A stretch of 50,396 nt of DNA, taken from assembly GCA_944327135.1 (NCBI GenBank), contig CALVGQ010000076.1:1-50396 (forward strand), in the 5' to 3' direction. Positions 42,948 through 50,396 of this stretch are shown here, one piece after another. The stretch comes from an uncultured Erysipelotrichaceae bacterium (GTDB taxonomy: Bacteria; Bacillota_I; Bacilli_A; Erysipelotrichales; Erysipelotrichaceae). The number at the start of each line of letters is the position of its first letter. Position 1 is the first letter of the stretch. The translations under genes were made by a program, and so were the position numbers. The notes under the pieces are model-generated. The model ran no database searches and was not told the DNA's origin. It worked only from the letters and a program-made list of their open reading frames with translations.

Positions 42948-43734
42948 TTTTACCCTTCTTTCTATCCCGAATCACAGGAATCACATTGACAAGCACCAAT
43001 ACCGTTGTCACCACAACCACAATGATCGTGGAAAGCGCGTTAATGCTCGGATTGATCCGCTTGATGGAGGAATATACATAAATCGCGATGTTGTTGACCC
43101 CCGGTCCGGTCGTAAAGAAACTGATGATAAAATCATCAAAGCTCATCGTAAAGGCAATCAAGGCCCCTGAAACGACCCCCGGCATGATCTGCGGGATGAT
43201 GACCTTCGTCAGCGCCTGAAAGGGAGTTGCCCCCAGATCCAAGGCTGCTTCGGCAATGTTGTCATCCAGCTGCCGCAATTTAGGCATCACACTTAAAATC
43301 ACATAAGGAATACAAAAGACGATATGCGCTATCAAAAGCGTCATAAAGCCTTTCTCAATATTCATCGAAGTAAACAGAAGCATGAATCCGATCGCCGTCA
43401 CGATTTCCGGATTCAGCATCGGAATATCATTGATCTGCAATACGACTTCCCGCAGGATCTTTCGTGATTTTGAAAGCCCGATCGCCGTGATCGTCCCAAA
43501 AACGGTCGATACCGCCGTGGCAATCAGCGCAATCACGATCGTATAATACACGGCCTCCATGATCGGCCGGCTGGCAAACATCTTTTCATACCAGACCAGC
43601 GAAAAGCCAGTAAAACGTGTCAGGCTCTTCGATTCATTAAAGCTGAATATCATGACATAAAAGATCGGCAGATAAAAGAACAGCATCATCAGCAGGATAT
43701 AGCCATTTCCTATTTTTCTCTTCAGCGCTTTCAT
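42931..43734 (-). CDS. potC: Spermidine/putrescine ABC transporter permease
   Basis: 267 residues from MKALKRKIGNGYILLMM; longer readings lie inside potB. Six membrane helices. The EAA loop is NIAEAALDLGATPFQALTKVIIPQIMPGVVSGALIAFTMSFDDFI, which fits the PotC/YdcV group including the SFDDF pattern. It starts with an ATGA overlap with potB and is coupled to it. With PotB it forms the heterodimeric channel. Confidence 0.94.
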   Translation of the reverse strand: MKALKRKIGNGYILLMMLFFYLPIFYVMIFSFNESKSLTRFTGFSLVWYEKMFASRPIMEAVYYTIVIALIATAVSTVFGTITAIGLSKSRKILREVVLQINDIPMLNPEIVTAIGFMLLFTSMNIEKGFMTLLIAHIVFCIPYVILSVMPKLRQLDDNIAEAALDLGATPFQALTKVIIPQIMPGVVSGALIAFTMSFDDFIISFFTTGPGVNNIAIYVYSSIKRINPSINALSTIIVVVVTTVLVLVNVIPVIRDRKKGKNEKIS

Positions 43735-44516
43735 TCTTTTTCCTCCCCGATCTGATGATCGATCCGTTTCGTCAAAAACATCGAGAAGATGATCAAAACA
43801 GCCATGATCAGTGAGATCGCACTGCCAAAATTCCAATCTCCCGTTGACACAAAGTAATTTTCGATCAGATTTCCAATCAGCACATAATCACCGCCGCCCA
43901 ATAGCTTCGGAATAAAGAAGCTGGATACCGCCGGAAGAAAAACCAGCGTGATCCCGGCAATTACACCAGGAATCGACAGCGGAAAAATGACCCGCATAAA
44001 TGTCTGAGTCTTGTTGGCCCCCAGATCCTCCGCCGCTGCGATCAGGCTTTGATCCATCTTGCTTAGCGAGGTATGGATCTGCAGGATCATAAACGGAATG
44101 AAATTGTATACCATGCCAATCAGCACCTTGATCTCACTATCAAAATCAAAATAACTAAGAATGCCGCGCCAAGCATACGTTCTAATCAGCATGTTGATCC
44201 ACATCGGCAAGGTCACAAGAAGGATCGCCAAGGCCTGCTGCTTATCATTCAGCTTGCTGATGCAATAAGCCGCCGGATAACCAAACAAAATGCACAGCAG
44301 CGTTGTCATCAAAGCAATCTTCAAGGAACGTGCCATTACGCTAGGAAAAATACTATCCGAAAAGAATCGGGTAAAATTATTCAATGTAAATTGCAGGGTC
44401 AGCACGCTGTTTCCCTCTTTAGTAAACGCATAAAGCAGGATCAACAGCATCGGTGCAACAATAAAGACCGTAATCCAGGCCATATAAGGCCAGACCAATT
44501 TCGAAAACGTCTTCAT
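43731..44516 (-). CDS. potB: Spermidine/putrescine ABC transporter permease
   Basis: 261 residues with six membrane helices. The EAA loop reads LIAAAEDLGANKTQTFMRVIFPLSIPGVIAGITLVFLPAVSSFFIPKLLGG, typical of PotB. It shares one base with the potA stop codon (TAATG) and overlaps potC, so potA-potB-potC-potD are translated as a coupled set. Confidence 0.94.
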   Translation of the reverse strand: MKTFSKLVWPYMAWITVFIVAPMLLILLYAFTKEGNSVLTLQFTLNNFTRFFSDSIFPSVMARSLKIALMTTLLCILFGYPAAYCISKLNDKQQALAILLVTLPMWINMLIRTYAWRGILSYFDFDSEIKVLIGMVYNFIPFMILQIHTSLSKMDQSLIAAAEDLGANKTQTFMRVIFPLSIPGVIAGITLVFLPAVSSFFIPKLLGGGDYVLIGNLIENYFVSTGDWNFGSAISLIMAVLIIFSMFLTKRIDHQIGEEKE

Positions 44517-46087
44517 TAGAGGTTCCCCATCTTGCTCATGACATGAATATCCTGCGGTGAAAACAGAATATCCACCTTTTTGCCCACTTCGCTGGATTTC
44601 GTCGTATGCACCTTGAATTCCCGACCTTTGGTCGCAAAGGTAATCGGAAAATCACCCTCGGTGATCGTTTCTTCATCAAAATCATAAATGATATCTTCAA
44701 TTTCGATCGGACTGCCATCCTCCAGATCCCAAGCCTCCGCTTTAGCCCAGATGCACAGATCAGTATCCAGCGCAATGCTTTCTTTGAGCTCATCCGCCGT
44801 TTTATAGAAATCAAAGGCCGTGATCCCTACACCCTTGCGCTGGTCTTCGATAAATTTCGGCTCCAGCACGGTGATCTTTACAGTAATGGCCGTTCCCGCC
44901 GAAGTTTTAAAGGTCACCGGATACACTCCCGGTTCTTCCTTGACCTCATATTCCACCTTGCTCAAGGAAACCAGTTCATCATCGGTATCCCAGGCCTGCG
45001 CATTGGCCCGGGCGATCACCTCGGCATCGCTTAAATTGGCCACATCCTCCAGGTCCATGTAAAAATCATTCGCAGAGATCTTTTCTCCGGCTTCTTCATT
45101 AGTCAGATCATGATTCTGCAACACATGCATCGTAACTGTTTTAGAAGCCCCCGAAACGGTCTGTACGATGATCTCATTATGAACTCCTTTAAACAGGATC
45201 GACTTGACCTCCCCGCTGATCGTTCCCTTGCCGCGTTCGACAATCTCCAGATCCTCCGGCCGCACCATGATATCGACCGGTTCATTCTTTTTAAAGCCGA
45301 AATCGACACAATCATAGACCCGATCATCAAAGAAGACCTTGTAGTCTTCACGCATCTCCCCTTCGATGATGTTGCTTTCTCCAATAAAGCGTGCAACGTA
45401 TTCATTCGCCGGTTCATTGTAGATATCTGCCGGCGTGCCAATCTGCATGATCCGACCGTCTTTCATGACCACGATCTTATCGCTCATCGTCAGCGCTTCT
45501 TCCTGATCGTGAGTAACAAAGATGAAGGTGATCCCCACCTCCTGCTGGATACGCTTCAGCTCATACTGCATTTCCTTCCGCAGCGCTTTATCCAGCGCTC
45601 CCAACGGCTCATCCAGCAGCAAGACGCTTGGCTCATTGACCAAGGCTCGGGCAATCGCTACCCGCTGCTGCTGGCCTCCAGAAAGCAAGGTTACATTGCG
45701 CTTGCCATACCCTTCCAGACCAATCAGCGAAAGCATTCGATTGACCTTCTGTTCGATGACATCCTTGCTTTGTTTTTTGATCTTCAATCCAAAAGCGATG
45801 TTGTCATACACATTCATGTGCGGAAACAATGCATACTTCTGAAAGACCGTATTAACTTCTCGTTTATAAGCCGGTACCTTGGAAATTTCCTGACCATCAA
45901 AAATGATTTCTCCCTTGGTCTGCTCCAGAAATCCCCCCAAGATTCGTAACAACGTCGTTTTCCCACAGCCGGATGGTCCCAGCAGGGTCACAAATTCATT
46001 TTCATAAATATCCAGATCAATTCCCTTTAAAACCAAATTGCCATCAAATTCCTTGATGATGTTTTTAAACTGAATCAATTTCTTCAT
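44516..46087 (-). CDS. potA: Spermidine/putrescine ABC transporter ATPase with two Ig-like repeats inserted in the TOBE domain
   Basis: 523 residues against 350-380 for usual PotA. Residues 1-235 are the ATPase: Walker [10 protein letters not shown] (37-45), Q-loop [10 protein letters not shown], signature [15 protein letters not shown] (134-148), Walker [13 protein letters not shown], His193. A TOBE domain begins near 240 ([32 protein letters not shown]) but after residue 336 it is interrupted. Residues 337-407 and 420-495 are two similar repeats of the pattern I.A.DFY...D....L.....I..AKAEAWD....PV......V...PG.YPVTF.T..G...V. The TOBE strand order then resumes with [17 protein letters not shown] (501-517). 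The repeats resemble Ig-like modules of Gram-positive surface proteins, yet this protein is cytosolic. Confidence 0.93.
   Translation of the reverse strand: MKKLIQFKNIIKEFDGNLVLKGIDLDIYENEFVTLLGPSGCGKTTLLRILGGFLEQTKGEIIFDGQEISKVPAYKREVNTVFQKYALFPHMNVYDNIAFGLKIKKQSKDVIEQKVNRMLSLIGLEGYGKRNVTLLSGGQQQRVAIARALVNEPSVLLLDEPLGALDKALRKEMQYELKRIQQEVGITFIFVTHDQEEALTMSDKIVVMKDGRIMQIGTPADIYNEPANEYVARFIGESNIIEGEMREDYKVFFDDRVYDCVDFGFKKNEPVDIMVRPEDLEIVERGKGTISGEVKSILFKGVHNEIIVQTVSGASKTVTMHVLQNHDLTNEEAGEKISANDFYMDLEDVANLSDAEVIARANAQAWDTDDELVSLSKVEYEVKEEPGVYPVTFKTSAGTAITVKITVLEPKFIEDQRKGVGITAFDFYKTADELKESIALDTDLCIWAKAEAWDLEDGSPIEIEDIIYDFDEETITEGDFPITFATKGREFKVHTTKSSEVGKKVDILFSPQDIHVMSKMGNL
44600..45079 (-). 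other. Region of potA encoding the tandem Ig-like insertion
   Basis: Residues 337-496 of PotA. Repeat 1 (about 338-407) and repeat 2 (about 420-495) share the framework A.DFY…L…A…A.AWD…V…G.(Y/F)P(V/I)TF.T..G. The flanking protein reads as one continuous TOBE domain if the insert is removed. No base-composition break was obvious by eye. Confidence 0.75.
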
Positions 46088-46110
46088 CGTATTCTATCTC
46101 CTTTAGCAGC

Positions 46111-46650
46111 TTAAAAAATTGGCGGTGTGCAGATCCACAAGACCCGGGCCATTTGCTTCGCCTCATTTTTCATCCAATGCGCACTGTCTCCGCGGATATA
46201 AAAAGTTTGCCCGCTTTTCACTGAAAAACCCTTTTTTTTATCTTCAAAAATCAATTTGATCCGGCCGCTTAGCACATACCCAAACTCTTCTCCTTCATGC
46301 GGATCGATCGTCTGAGAAATTCCCTGGGAAGGCAATTCCAGCAGGATCGGCTCCATTTTGTTTTTCTGAGCATTCGGAACGATCCAGGTAATCGTATGCG
46401 TTTCCTTTTCATCGATAAAGAAATCCTCCGGGGTAAACACGATCTGTTCCGCCCGGTCTTCCTTGAAAAAATCGGACATCGTCATCCCCAGCGCCTCCAC
46501 GATGTCTTCCAATGCTGAAATCGAAGGACTCGTCAAATTCCGTTCCAGCTGAGACAAAAATCCTTTCGTCAGCTCACAGCGGCTGGCCAGTTCCTCCAGC
46601 GTCAGTCCGTTCTTGTTTCTAAGCTGCCGTATTCGCTGCCCGATATCCAT
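46111..46650 (-). CDS. XRE-cupin transcriptional regulator (PuuR-like)
   Basis: 179 residues. The N-terminal helix-turn-helix is IGQRIRQLRNKNGLTLEELASRCELTKGFLSQLERNLTSPSISALEDI; the C-terminal cupin (about 110-179) has PHEGEEFGYVLSGRIKLIFEDKKKGFSVKSGQTFYIRGDSAHWM. This architecture is that of PuuR-type polyamine sensors. It begins the potABCD operon, 23 bases upstream of potA, and a perfect 20-base inverted repeat lies 16 bases before its start codon. It most likely represses the operon when polyamines are plentiful; the ligand is inferred from context. Confidence 0.92.
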   Translation of the reverse strand: MDIGQRIRQLRNKNGLTLEELASRCELTKGFLSQLERNLTSPSISALEDIVEALGMTMSDFFKEDRAEQIVFTPEDFFIDEKETHTITWIVPNAQKNKMEPILLELPSQGISQTIDPHEGEEFGYVLSGRIKLIFEDKKKGFSVKSGQTFYIRGDSAHWMKNEAKQMARVLWICTPPIF

Positions 46651-46665
46651 AACGCCCTCCTTTTG

Positions 46666-46685
46666 TTTAGTTTAACTAAACTAAA
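46666..46685. promoter_or_regulatory. Operator of the pot operon
   Basis: A perfect 9-bp inverted repeat, TTTAGTTTA-AC-TAAACTAAA, in the 5' untranslated region, about 20-40 bases downstream of the predicted start and just before the regulator's ribosome site. Confidence 0.7.
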
Positions 46686-46712
46686 AAAGTGATAATGATA
46701 AACACAAAAATT

Positions 46713-46740
46713 ATTATACACATCTGTTTTCATATTACAA
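46713..46740 (-). promoter_or_regulatory. pot operon promoter
   Basis: -10 TATAAT (complement of 46713-46718) and -35 TTGTAA (complement of 46735-46740), 16-base spacer. The start would be near 46706. Confidence 0.72.
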
Positions 46741-46771
46741 GTATTTTTTAAACTTTTTGTTTACTATAATT

Positions 46772-46805
46772 AAAAAAAAGGAAAATGCCGGTCATCGACC
46801 GGCAT
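46772..46805 (-). terminator. Terminator of the bile salt hydrolase-like gene
   Basis: ATGCCGGTC-ATC-GACCGGCAT (46785-46805) followed on the minus strand by a T8-containing tract, 50 bases after the stop. Confidence 0.88.
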
Positions 46806-46854
46806 GCTAAAAACAAAGAAGTTCGATTTTTCCGTTTAGAAAAAAATATTGTCT

Positions 46855-47832
46855 TTACTCATCCTGAAAATGGATCTGCTGAGAAAGCACCAAGGGAAAG
46901 CGATACAGCGAAGAGGCATCCAGATCATGCCGATGCATATCCACCGCAGTAATCTGCCGATTTTCATACGTGGTGTAATAATAAATTCCCTTCGAAGCAT
47001 TGCAGCAGGAAGTATACAGCGTAATTTCATAGCTGCCGTTGGTTAATCGGCTGCAGCCCCGCGGCTGCTCGACCGTTGCCAGCAGATGGAAGAACTGGCT
47101 CACGCTGCTGCTTTCCGAATCCTCGCAAACGGCATTCTGCTTACTAAACGCGATCCGTGCAAAACGAGAAGGACTGGAAAGATCGCCCGGCAACCCGATC
47201 GCTCCCATTCCCAAACTATACGGCTGAAACGAAAGGGTCGGGGCCCACTGGTTTTCCGGCGAGCGATTGGAAAGCCCCATCCATTGGTTCAAAAAAAACA
47301 TTTGGATCGGAAACGGCGGATTGTTCGTCAAGACCCCAATCGGATTGTCATAGATCTGCAAACCCTCCTGGGTCGCTTCCAACGTCAGCGCTCCGCTTCT
47401 ATCCGCCACCAGCCAATGCAGCTGTGCAGAGGGCAGCTCATCACTGAATGGCGTCTTGACCAGATTCAGTCGCTTTAATTCCCGGCGAACCTCCGTTAAA
47501 TTGGCGCAGCTTCCCAGGATCCATGGAATCAGCTCAAACTGAGCCAGATTCAAACATCCCTCTTTCACCTCATGGTATACAGCATTGCCAACAAAATTCA
47601 GCCCGGCCATCGCCAGTCCTTTCTCATTCATTGCTTCATAATAAAGCGGTACCCCCTTGGCCACCATCGCCATCCCAAGCAGTGCATAATGGCTCATCAA
47701 CGGCTCGGTATGGCGGAATTCCAAAGGAAAATGGCGAGGTGTCAGCACGACTTCCTCCCCAAAGGATTGGTCATAATCCAGCGTTCTTCCAAAATAAAAA
47801 TCACGGGTTTTATAGGTTACAGCAGTACACAT
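46855..47832 (-). CDS. Choloylglycine hydrolase-family enzyme (bile salt hydrolase-like)
   Basis: 325 residues, normal for bile salt hydrolases. An Ntn-hydrolase that needs removal of Met1 to expose Cys2 (MCTAVTYKT). Active-site residues Cys2, Arg16 and Asp19 (GRTLDYD) are in place, with an Asn in GLAMAGLNF near 80, the second Asn region NPIGVLTNNPPF and the Arg in SPSRFARIAF. The family cleaves glycine or taurine from bile salts, or penicillin V; the overall pattern fits the bile salt branch, and a gut host is plausible. The protein has no signal peptide. It is a single-gene unit. Confidence 0.92.
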   Translation of the reverse strand: MCTAVTYKTRDFYFGRTLDYDQSFGEEVVLTPRHFPLEFRHTEPLMSHYALLGMAMVAKGVPLYYEAMNEKGLAMAGLNFVGNAVYHEVKEGCLNLAQFELIPWILGSCANLTEVRRELKRLNLVKTPFSDELPSAQLHWLVADRSGALTLEATQEGLQIYDNPIGVLTNNPPFPIQMFFLNQWMGLSNRSPENQWAPTLSFQPYSLGMGAIGLPGDLSSPSRFARIAFSKQNAVCEDSESSSVSQFFHLLATVEQPRGCSRLTNGSYEITLYTSCCNASKGIYYYTTYENRQITAVDMHRHDLDASSLYRFPLVLSQQIHFQDE

Positions 47833-47956
47833 CCCTTTTCCTCCATTTTCATAATTCCTTAAAGATAGTATACCATGCTTCTTTCCAGCTAGCCCTTTTT
47901 TACTTATTTTTTATCTCGTGATGCTCTTAGCGATGTCTTAAACAGCTTTTTTTAAA

Positions 47957-47979
47957 GAATGATCTTTAAAAATCATTCG
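47957..47979. repeat. Small inverted repeat
   Basis: GAATGAT-CTTTAAAA-ATCATTC in the 270-base gap between the bile salt hydrolase-like gene and a small plus-strand gene. It has no T tract. Confidence 0.5.
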
Positions 47980-48105
47980 TCCTTTTTCAGCACGGCTTGT
48001 TTTAACAGCGCCTAGGGAACAAGCTACCATGTTAAAAAGAAAGCTCATCAGCATGATGTTTCTATTGTTTCTCTTTACATAATAGATCAGAGGTAAAAAC
48101 AGAGG

Positions 48106-48321
48106 ATGAACCCTCAGCGAAATCTATCTCTCATCAGGCTGCTGATCGGGATCCAATTCTTTGTTTTGTTGATTCTTTTCTCGGAAAACAGCCGACAAGT
48201 AACCTTATATGACCAATATATGATTCATGAAGGCTCAGCCAATCTTATGATCTGTTTCTTTTTAACAATCTTCCAAATTCTTATTGAATTTTATATGAAA
48301 ACCAAAATAAAGTGGATGTGA
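48106..48321 (+). CDS. Possible small membrane protein
   Basis: 71 residues, MNPQRNLSLIRLLIGIQFFV onward, with two hydrophobic segments (about 10-26 and 47-66) and a basic end (KTKIKWM). The ribosome site is weak: GAGG lies either at the ATG or 11 bases away, and codon use could not be judged on so short a frame. No homologue is recalled. It may be a real orphan or a chance frame. Confidence 0.35.
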   Translation: MNPQRNLSLIRLLIGIQFFVLLILFSENSRQVTLYDQYMIHEGSANLMICFFLTIFQILIEFYMKTKIKWM

Positions 48322-48344
48322 ATGGTGCTTTTCTGGTGTGAAAA

Positions 48345-48383
48345 AAAGTGATTCTTTTGATTTTATTCAAAAGATTCACTTTT
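48345..48383 (-). terminator. Terminator of the anchored unknown protein gene
   Basis: On the minus strand AAAGTGA-TCTTTTGA and TCAAAAGAA-TCACTTT pair almost fully, followed by a T7 tract, 43 bases after the stop. Confidence 0.88.
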
Positions 48384-48425
48384 GAGTATCCTTGTTTGGT
48401 AACCTGTAAAGAGTCATTAAAAATC

Positions 48426-49670
48426 TTAATTATATAACCATCTACGCCTGACATATGGAGTATATTCACCGTCAAAGCTGTCCAACATCACCGTCTCATC
48501 CTCTTTGATCAAATGCAGTTCAACACTTTCCTCACGCGGTGTAATTCCCAACAGCCCATATTGACAAACCTGAAATCCCGAATACAGTTCCTCTGTGATC
48601 AGCGTTGTGATCCCCTGATTGCTTAAGAAATACACTCCCTGATTCTCTTTCATCCGAAGTGCATCCGCATCCTTCGGTTTGGTTTCCCACGGATTTTCTT
48701 TAAAGCACGTCGGATTCAAAGAATAATAGATCCCACTTCCTGCCGCAAAAAAGGAAATGACCGGTGTCTCGACGATTTGCGTGATTTCTTTGCTTTCCGT
48801 ATCATATTTCATCAGATAGTTTTCTTGCAAATAACCGCCATATTCGTTCCTGTTTTTCAGATAATAGATCGTGGATCCCGCTACTTGTAAATCTTGAATA
48901 TAAGTATCAAATGAAGCCTTATTTTCATATAAATAACATGTTGCATCATGATTTTCCAAATAATAAATCGTATCTCCAATTTCAAAGTAAGCGGCTAATG
49001 GATAGGCAGTGTTAGATAAGCCAAGACTCATATCCGTATAAACACCATTCTCTAACACATAAAGGTATTTCTTATCTGTTAGGTTACAAGCCTGATAAGA
49101 GTTGTTAGTTATTGAGTAAAGGCATGGCAAATAACAATCTTCTTCATCAAATGGAAATGTATAGGCAAAGGTATTGTATGTCTTATTCTTCAAGTCCAGC
49201 ACGACGATCCCTTTTTTCTCTTGAAGAAGACAGGTCAAAAAGCGACCTCGAAAGCTGAAATCGCGAACTTCTTCATTCAGGATCACTTCAGTTTCTTTGC
49301 CGTCATAACAAAGCAGGTTCCCGCTCAATCCCTGGAAAAAGACTTCTTCCCCATATTCATAAGCGAAGAGATTGTCTGATTGAATAAAGTTTTCTTCAAA
49401 GCGATAATCTCCCAGTTCCATTCTTTCATTTTTCTCATAAAGACAATCCACCATGATGGGAAGGATCGGTTCTTCTGAAGGGAAAGGCGTGGGTTCCGGC
49501 TCTACAGTTGGCATGATGATGACTTCTTCCTGGTTTTCCAGTGGTGTTTCTGTAGGACTGACGAGCTCTTCCTTAGGACGATTCTCTGTTTGCTGGGTCA
49601 AAAGGATCCCCAGCAAGATTCCTGTCACGAAAAGAAGAATCGAAGTGATGACTCCTCTGTTCTTTTTCAT
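48426..49670 (-). CDS. Membrane-anchored unknown protein with a propeller-like extracellular domain
   Basis: 414 residues after an AAAGGAAGG site. A short basic start and one membrane helix (about 8-25) are followed by a Pro/Glu/Thr-rich linker (about 28-70) and a large extracellular domain. That domain repeats short hydrophobic strands ending in GDTIYYLEN, GSTIYYLKNRNEY, GSGIYYSLNP and GVYFLSNQG. This spacing of IYY/VYF units resembles beta-propeller DUF5050-type proteins that read as KWTS-like sheets. Several cysteines occur in the domain. The function is unknown. No neighbour helps. Confidence 0.8.
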   Translation of the reverse strand: MKKNRGVITSILLFVTGILLGILLTQQTENRPKEELVSPTETPLENQEEVIIMPTVEPEPTPFPSEEPILPIMVDCLYEKNERMELGDYRFEENFIQSDNLFAYEYGEEVFFQGLSGNLLCYDGKETEVILNEEVRDFSFRGRFLTCLLQEKKGIVVLDLKNKTYNTFAYTFPFDEEDCYLPCLYSITNNSYQACNLTDKKYLYVLENGVYTDMSLGLSNTAYPLAAYFEIGDTIYYLENHDATCYLYENKASFDTYIQDLQVAGSTIYYLKNRNEYGGYLQENYLMKYDTESKEITQIVETPVISFFAAGSGIYYSLNPTCFKENPWETKPKDADALRMKENQGVYFLSNQGITTLITEELYSGFQVCQYGLLGITPREESVELHLIKEDETVMLDSFDGEYTPYVRRRWLYN

Positions 49671-50189
49671 GTTGACCTTCCTTTCTATTGATTTGAATGT
49701 AGAAACATCATGAGAAAATCACATTGATTCACTGATAAATTGGATATACTTTATTTTATTATATAATATTTTTTTATCAATTCACGTCTTTCTGCTAACT
49801 TATACCCTACAAAAGTCTTTATAAAACAGTTTTTCATCAAGGACATTGGATAGAATAAATTTCGTCTGCTAAGCAATGCATCATCGATAAGCAACCTGAG
49901 TGAACAAAACATTCATGACTAAAGCGATAGGCAAAGACCTCATCTATTATCCAGCATGACATTGAAAGCTGCGGATAAAACAGGCAAATTCCTGCATTAT
50001 TAATAAGGATGAAGGATCATCTTTCTTTGCGCTGTTATCCATCGTTTTTGAACTATCGCCTTTATTATGCTTTATCAAGGAACAACTTGAATTTTCTCTT
50101 TCTTCCAATAAAAAAACGATGTTCCTTCCTTGCGAAAAGAACATCGCTGCTTTTTATGACCTATCTTGTTTCACTCACAGGCTAAAACA
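49671..50189. other. 519-base AT-rich intergenic region
   Basis: The left 130 bases carry AT runs that include a TATAAT-like box for the minus-strand gene at 49,670. The rest has no frame with a credible ribosome site; a 65-codon minus-strand frame (49,947-50,144) is cut by the hairpin at 50,106-50,153 and looks like chance. I see no repeats or RNA-like folds beyond the two terminators. Confidence 0.5.
50106..50153 (-). terminator. Terminator hairpin
   Basis: On the minus strand AGCGATGTTC pairs with GAACATCGTTTTTTT over a 14-base loop. It may back up the tRNA-Arg terminator or end an unseen transcript. Confidence 0.7.
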
Positions 50190-50238
50190 AAAAATTTGGA
50201 TGCGTCATCCCAATAAAGGATGTATGCGCATCCAAATC
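50190..50238 (-). terminator. tRNA-Arg terminator
   Basis: ATTTGGATGCG and CGCATCCAAAT pair around a loop with its own CATCC/GGATG stem, then T6 on the minus strand. It begins 13 bases after the tRNA 3' end. Confidence 0.85.
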
Positions 50239-50250
50239 TATCAAGCACAT

Positions 50251-50327
50251 TGGTGCGCCCGACAGGAGTCGAACCTGCGACCTTTTGAATCGGAATCAAA
50301 TACTCTATCCAACTGAGCTACGGGCGC
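50251..50327 (-). tRNA. tRNA-Arg (CCG)
   Basis: Acceptor GCGCCCG / CGGGCGC, discriminator A, encoded CCA. The anticodon loop TTCCGAA within the TTTGA/TCAAA stem gives CCG (codon CGG). T arm GTTCGACTC. Confidence 0.95.
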
Positions 50328-50339
50328 GTGTCTTTTATT

Positions 50340-50368
50340 ATATTAAAGAGAAACCCGTCAAATGTCAA
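50340..50368 (-). promoter_or_regulatory. tRNA-Arg promoter
   Basis: -35 TTGACA (complement of 50363-50368), 17-base spacer, -10 TAATAT (complement of 50340-50345), just upstream of the tRNA. Confidence 0.75.
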
Positions 50369-50396
50369 GTCTTCCCGAGATTTTTGACCCATAAAA

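Noticed and set aside
49947-50144. A 65-codon minus-strand frame near the right end
   Set aside because: It begins inside a terminator hairpin, lacks a ribosome site, and its composition shows no protein-like pattern.

Overview
The window looks like chromosomal DNA of a low-to-middle GC Gram-positive gut bacterium, probably an Erysipelotrichia-type Firmicute (a Holdemania-like relative is my guess from protein style, not a search). Reasons: strong AAGGAGG ribosome sites, a T-box leader and a purine riboswitch, lipoproteins with Gram-positive style signal peptides, an NdoA/MazF-type toxin beside a YdcC-like protein, a YolD plus Y-family polymerase pair, and a bile salt hydrolase-like enzyme. 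Most genes are on the minus strand; plus-strand genes form short islands.

Left part (1-11,300): a plus-strand C-terminal fragment that may belong to a mobile element abuts the 3' end of guaA. Then come purine and pyrimidine nucleotide genes: guaA, a guanine-riboswitch-controlled NCS2 permease and pyrG with an unusual leader (short leader peptide overlapping a terminator). Between pyrG and the next gene, on the plus strand, sits a compact candidate small RNA with three hairpins that each expose UUUCCCG. A CcdA-thioredoxin fusion, uppP, a CBS-domain family II pyrophosphatase, an M18 aminopeptidase and dut follow.

Middle (11,400-28,500): a small membrane protein; a MarR regulator with a two-gene ABC exporter; a SIS protein with a HAD phosphatase; an MDR dehydrogenase; a lipoprotein; a DUF378 protein; the Y-family polymerase/YolD pair; a tRNA cluster (Ser-Asp-Gly); a YdcC-like protein coupled to MazF; a second DUF378 protein; an aspartokinase lacking ACT domains; deoD; ddl with a low-complexity insertion; and an AI-2E family exporter.

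Right part (28,800-50,400): an extracellular flavin reductase lipoprotein divergent from a YesM/YesN-type two-component system; a membrane-anchored MurF-like ligase with an alpha/beta hydrolase; an unknown gene-NfeD-stomatin operon; purC; a T-box-controlled amino acid ABC transporter; a polyamine uptake operon (regulator-potA-potB-potC-potD) followed by an N-carbamoylputrescine amidase; a bile salt hydrolase-like protein; a membrane-anchored unknown protein; and tRNA-Arg.

The main candidates for undescribed biology are the three-loop small RNA at 5,467-5,580, the pyrG leader-peptide attenuator at 5,207-5,346, and the PotA ATPase with two Ig-like repeats inserted inside its TOBE domain. All coordinates and motifs were read by eye; no database search was run.
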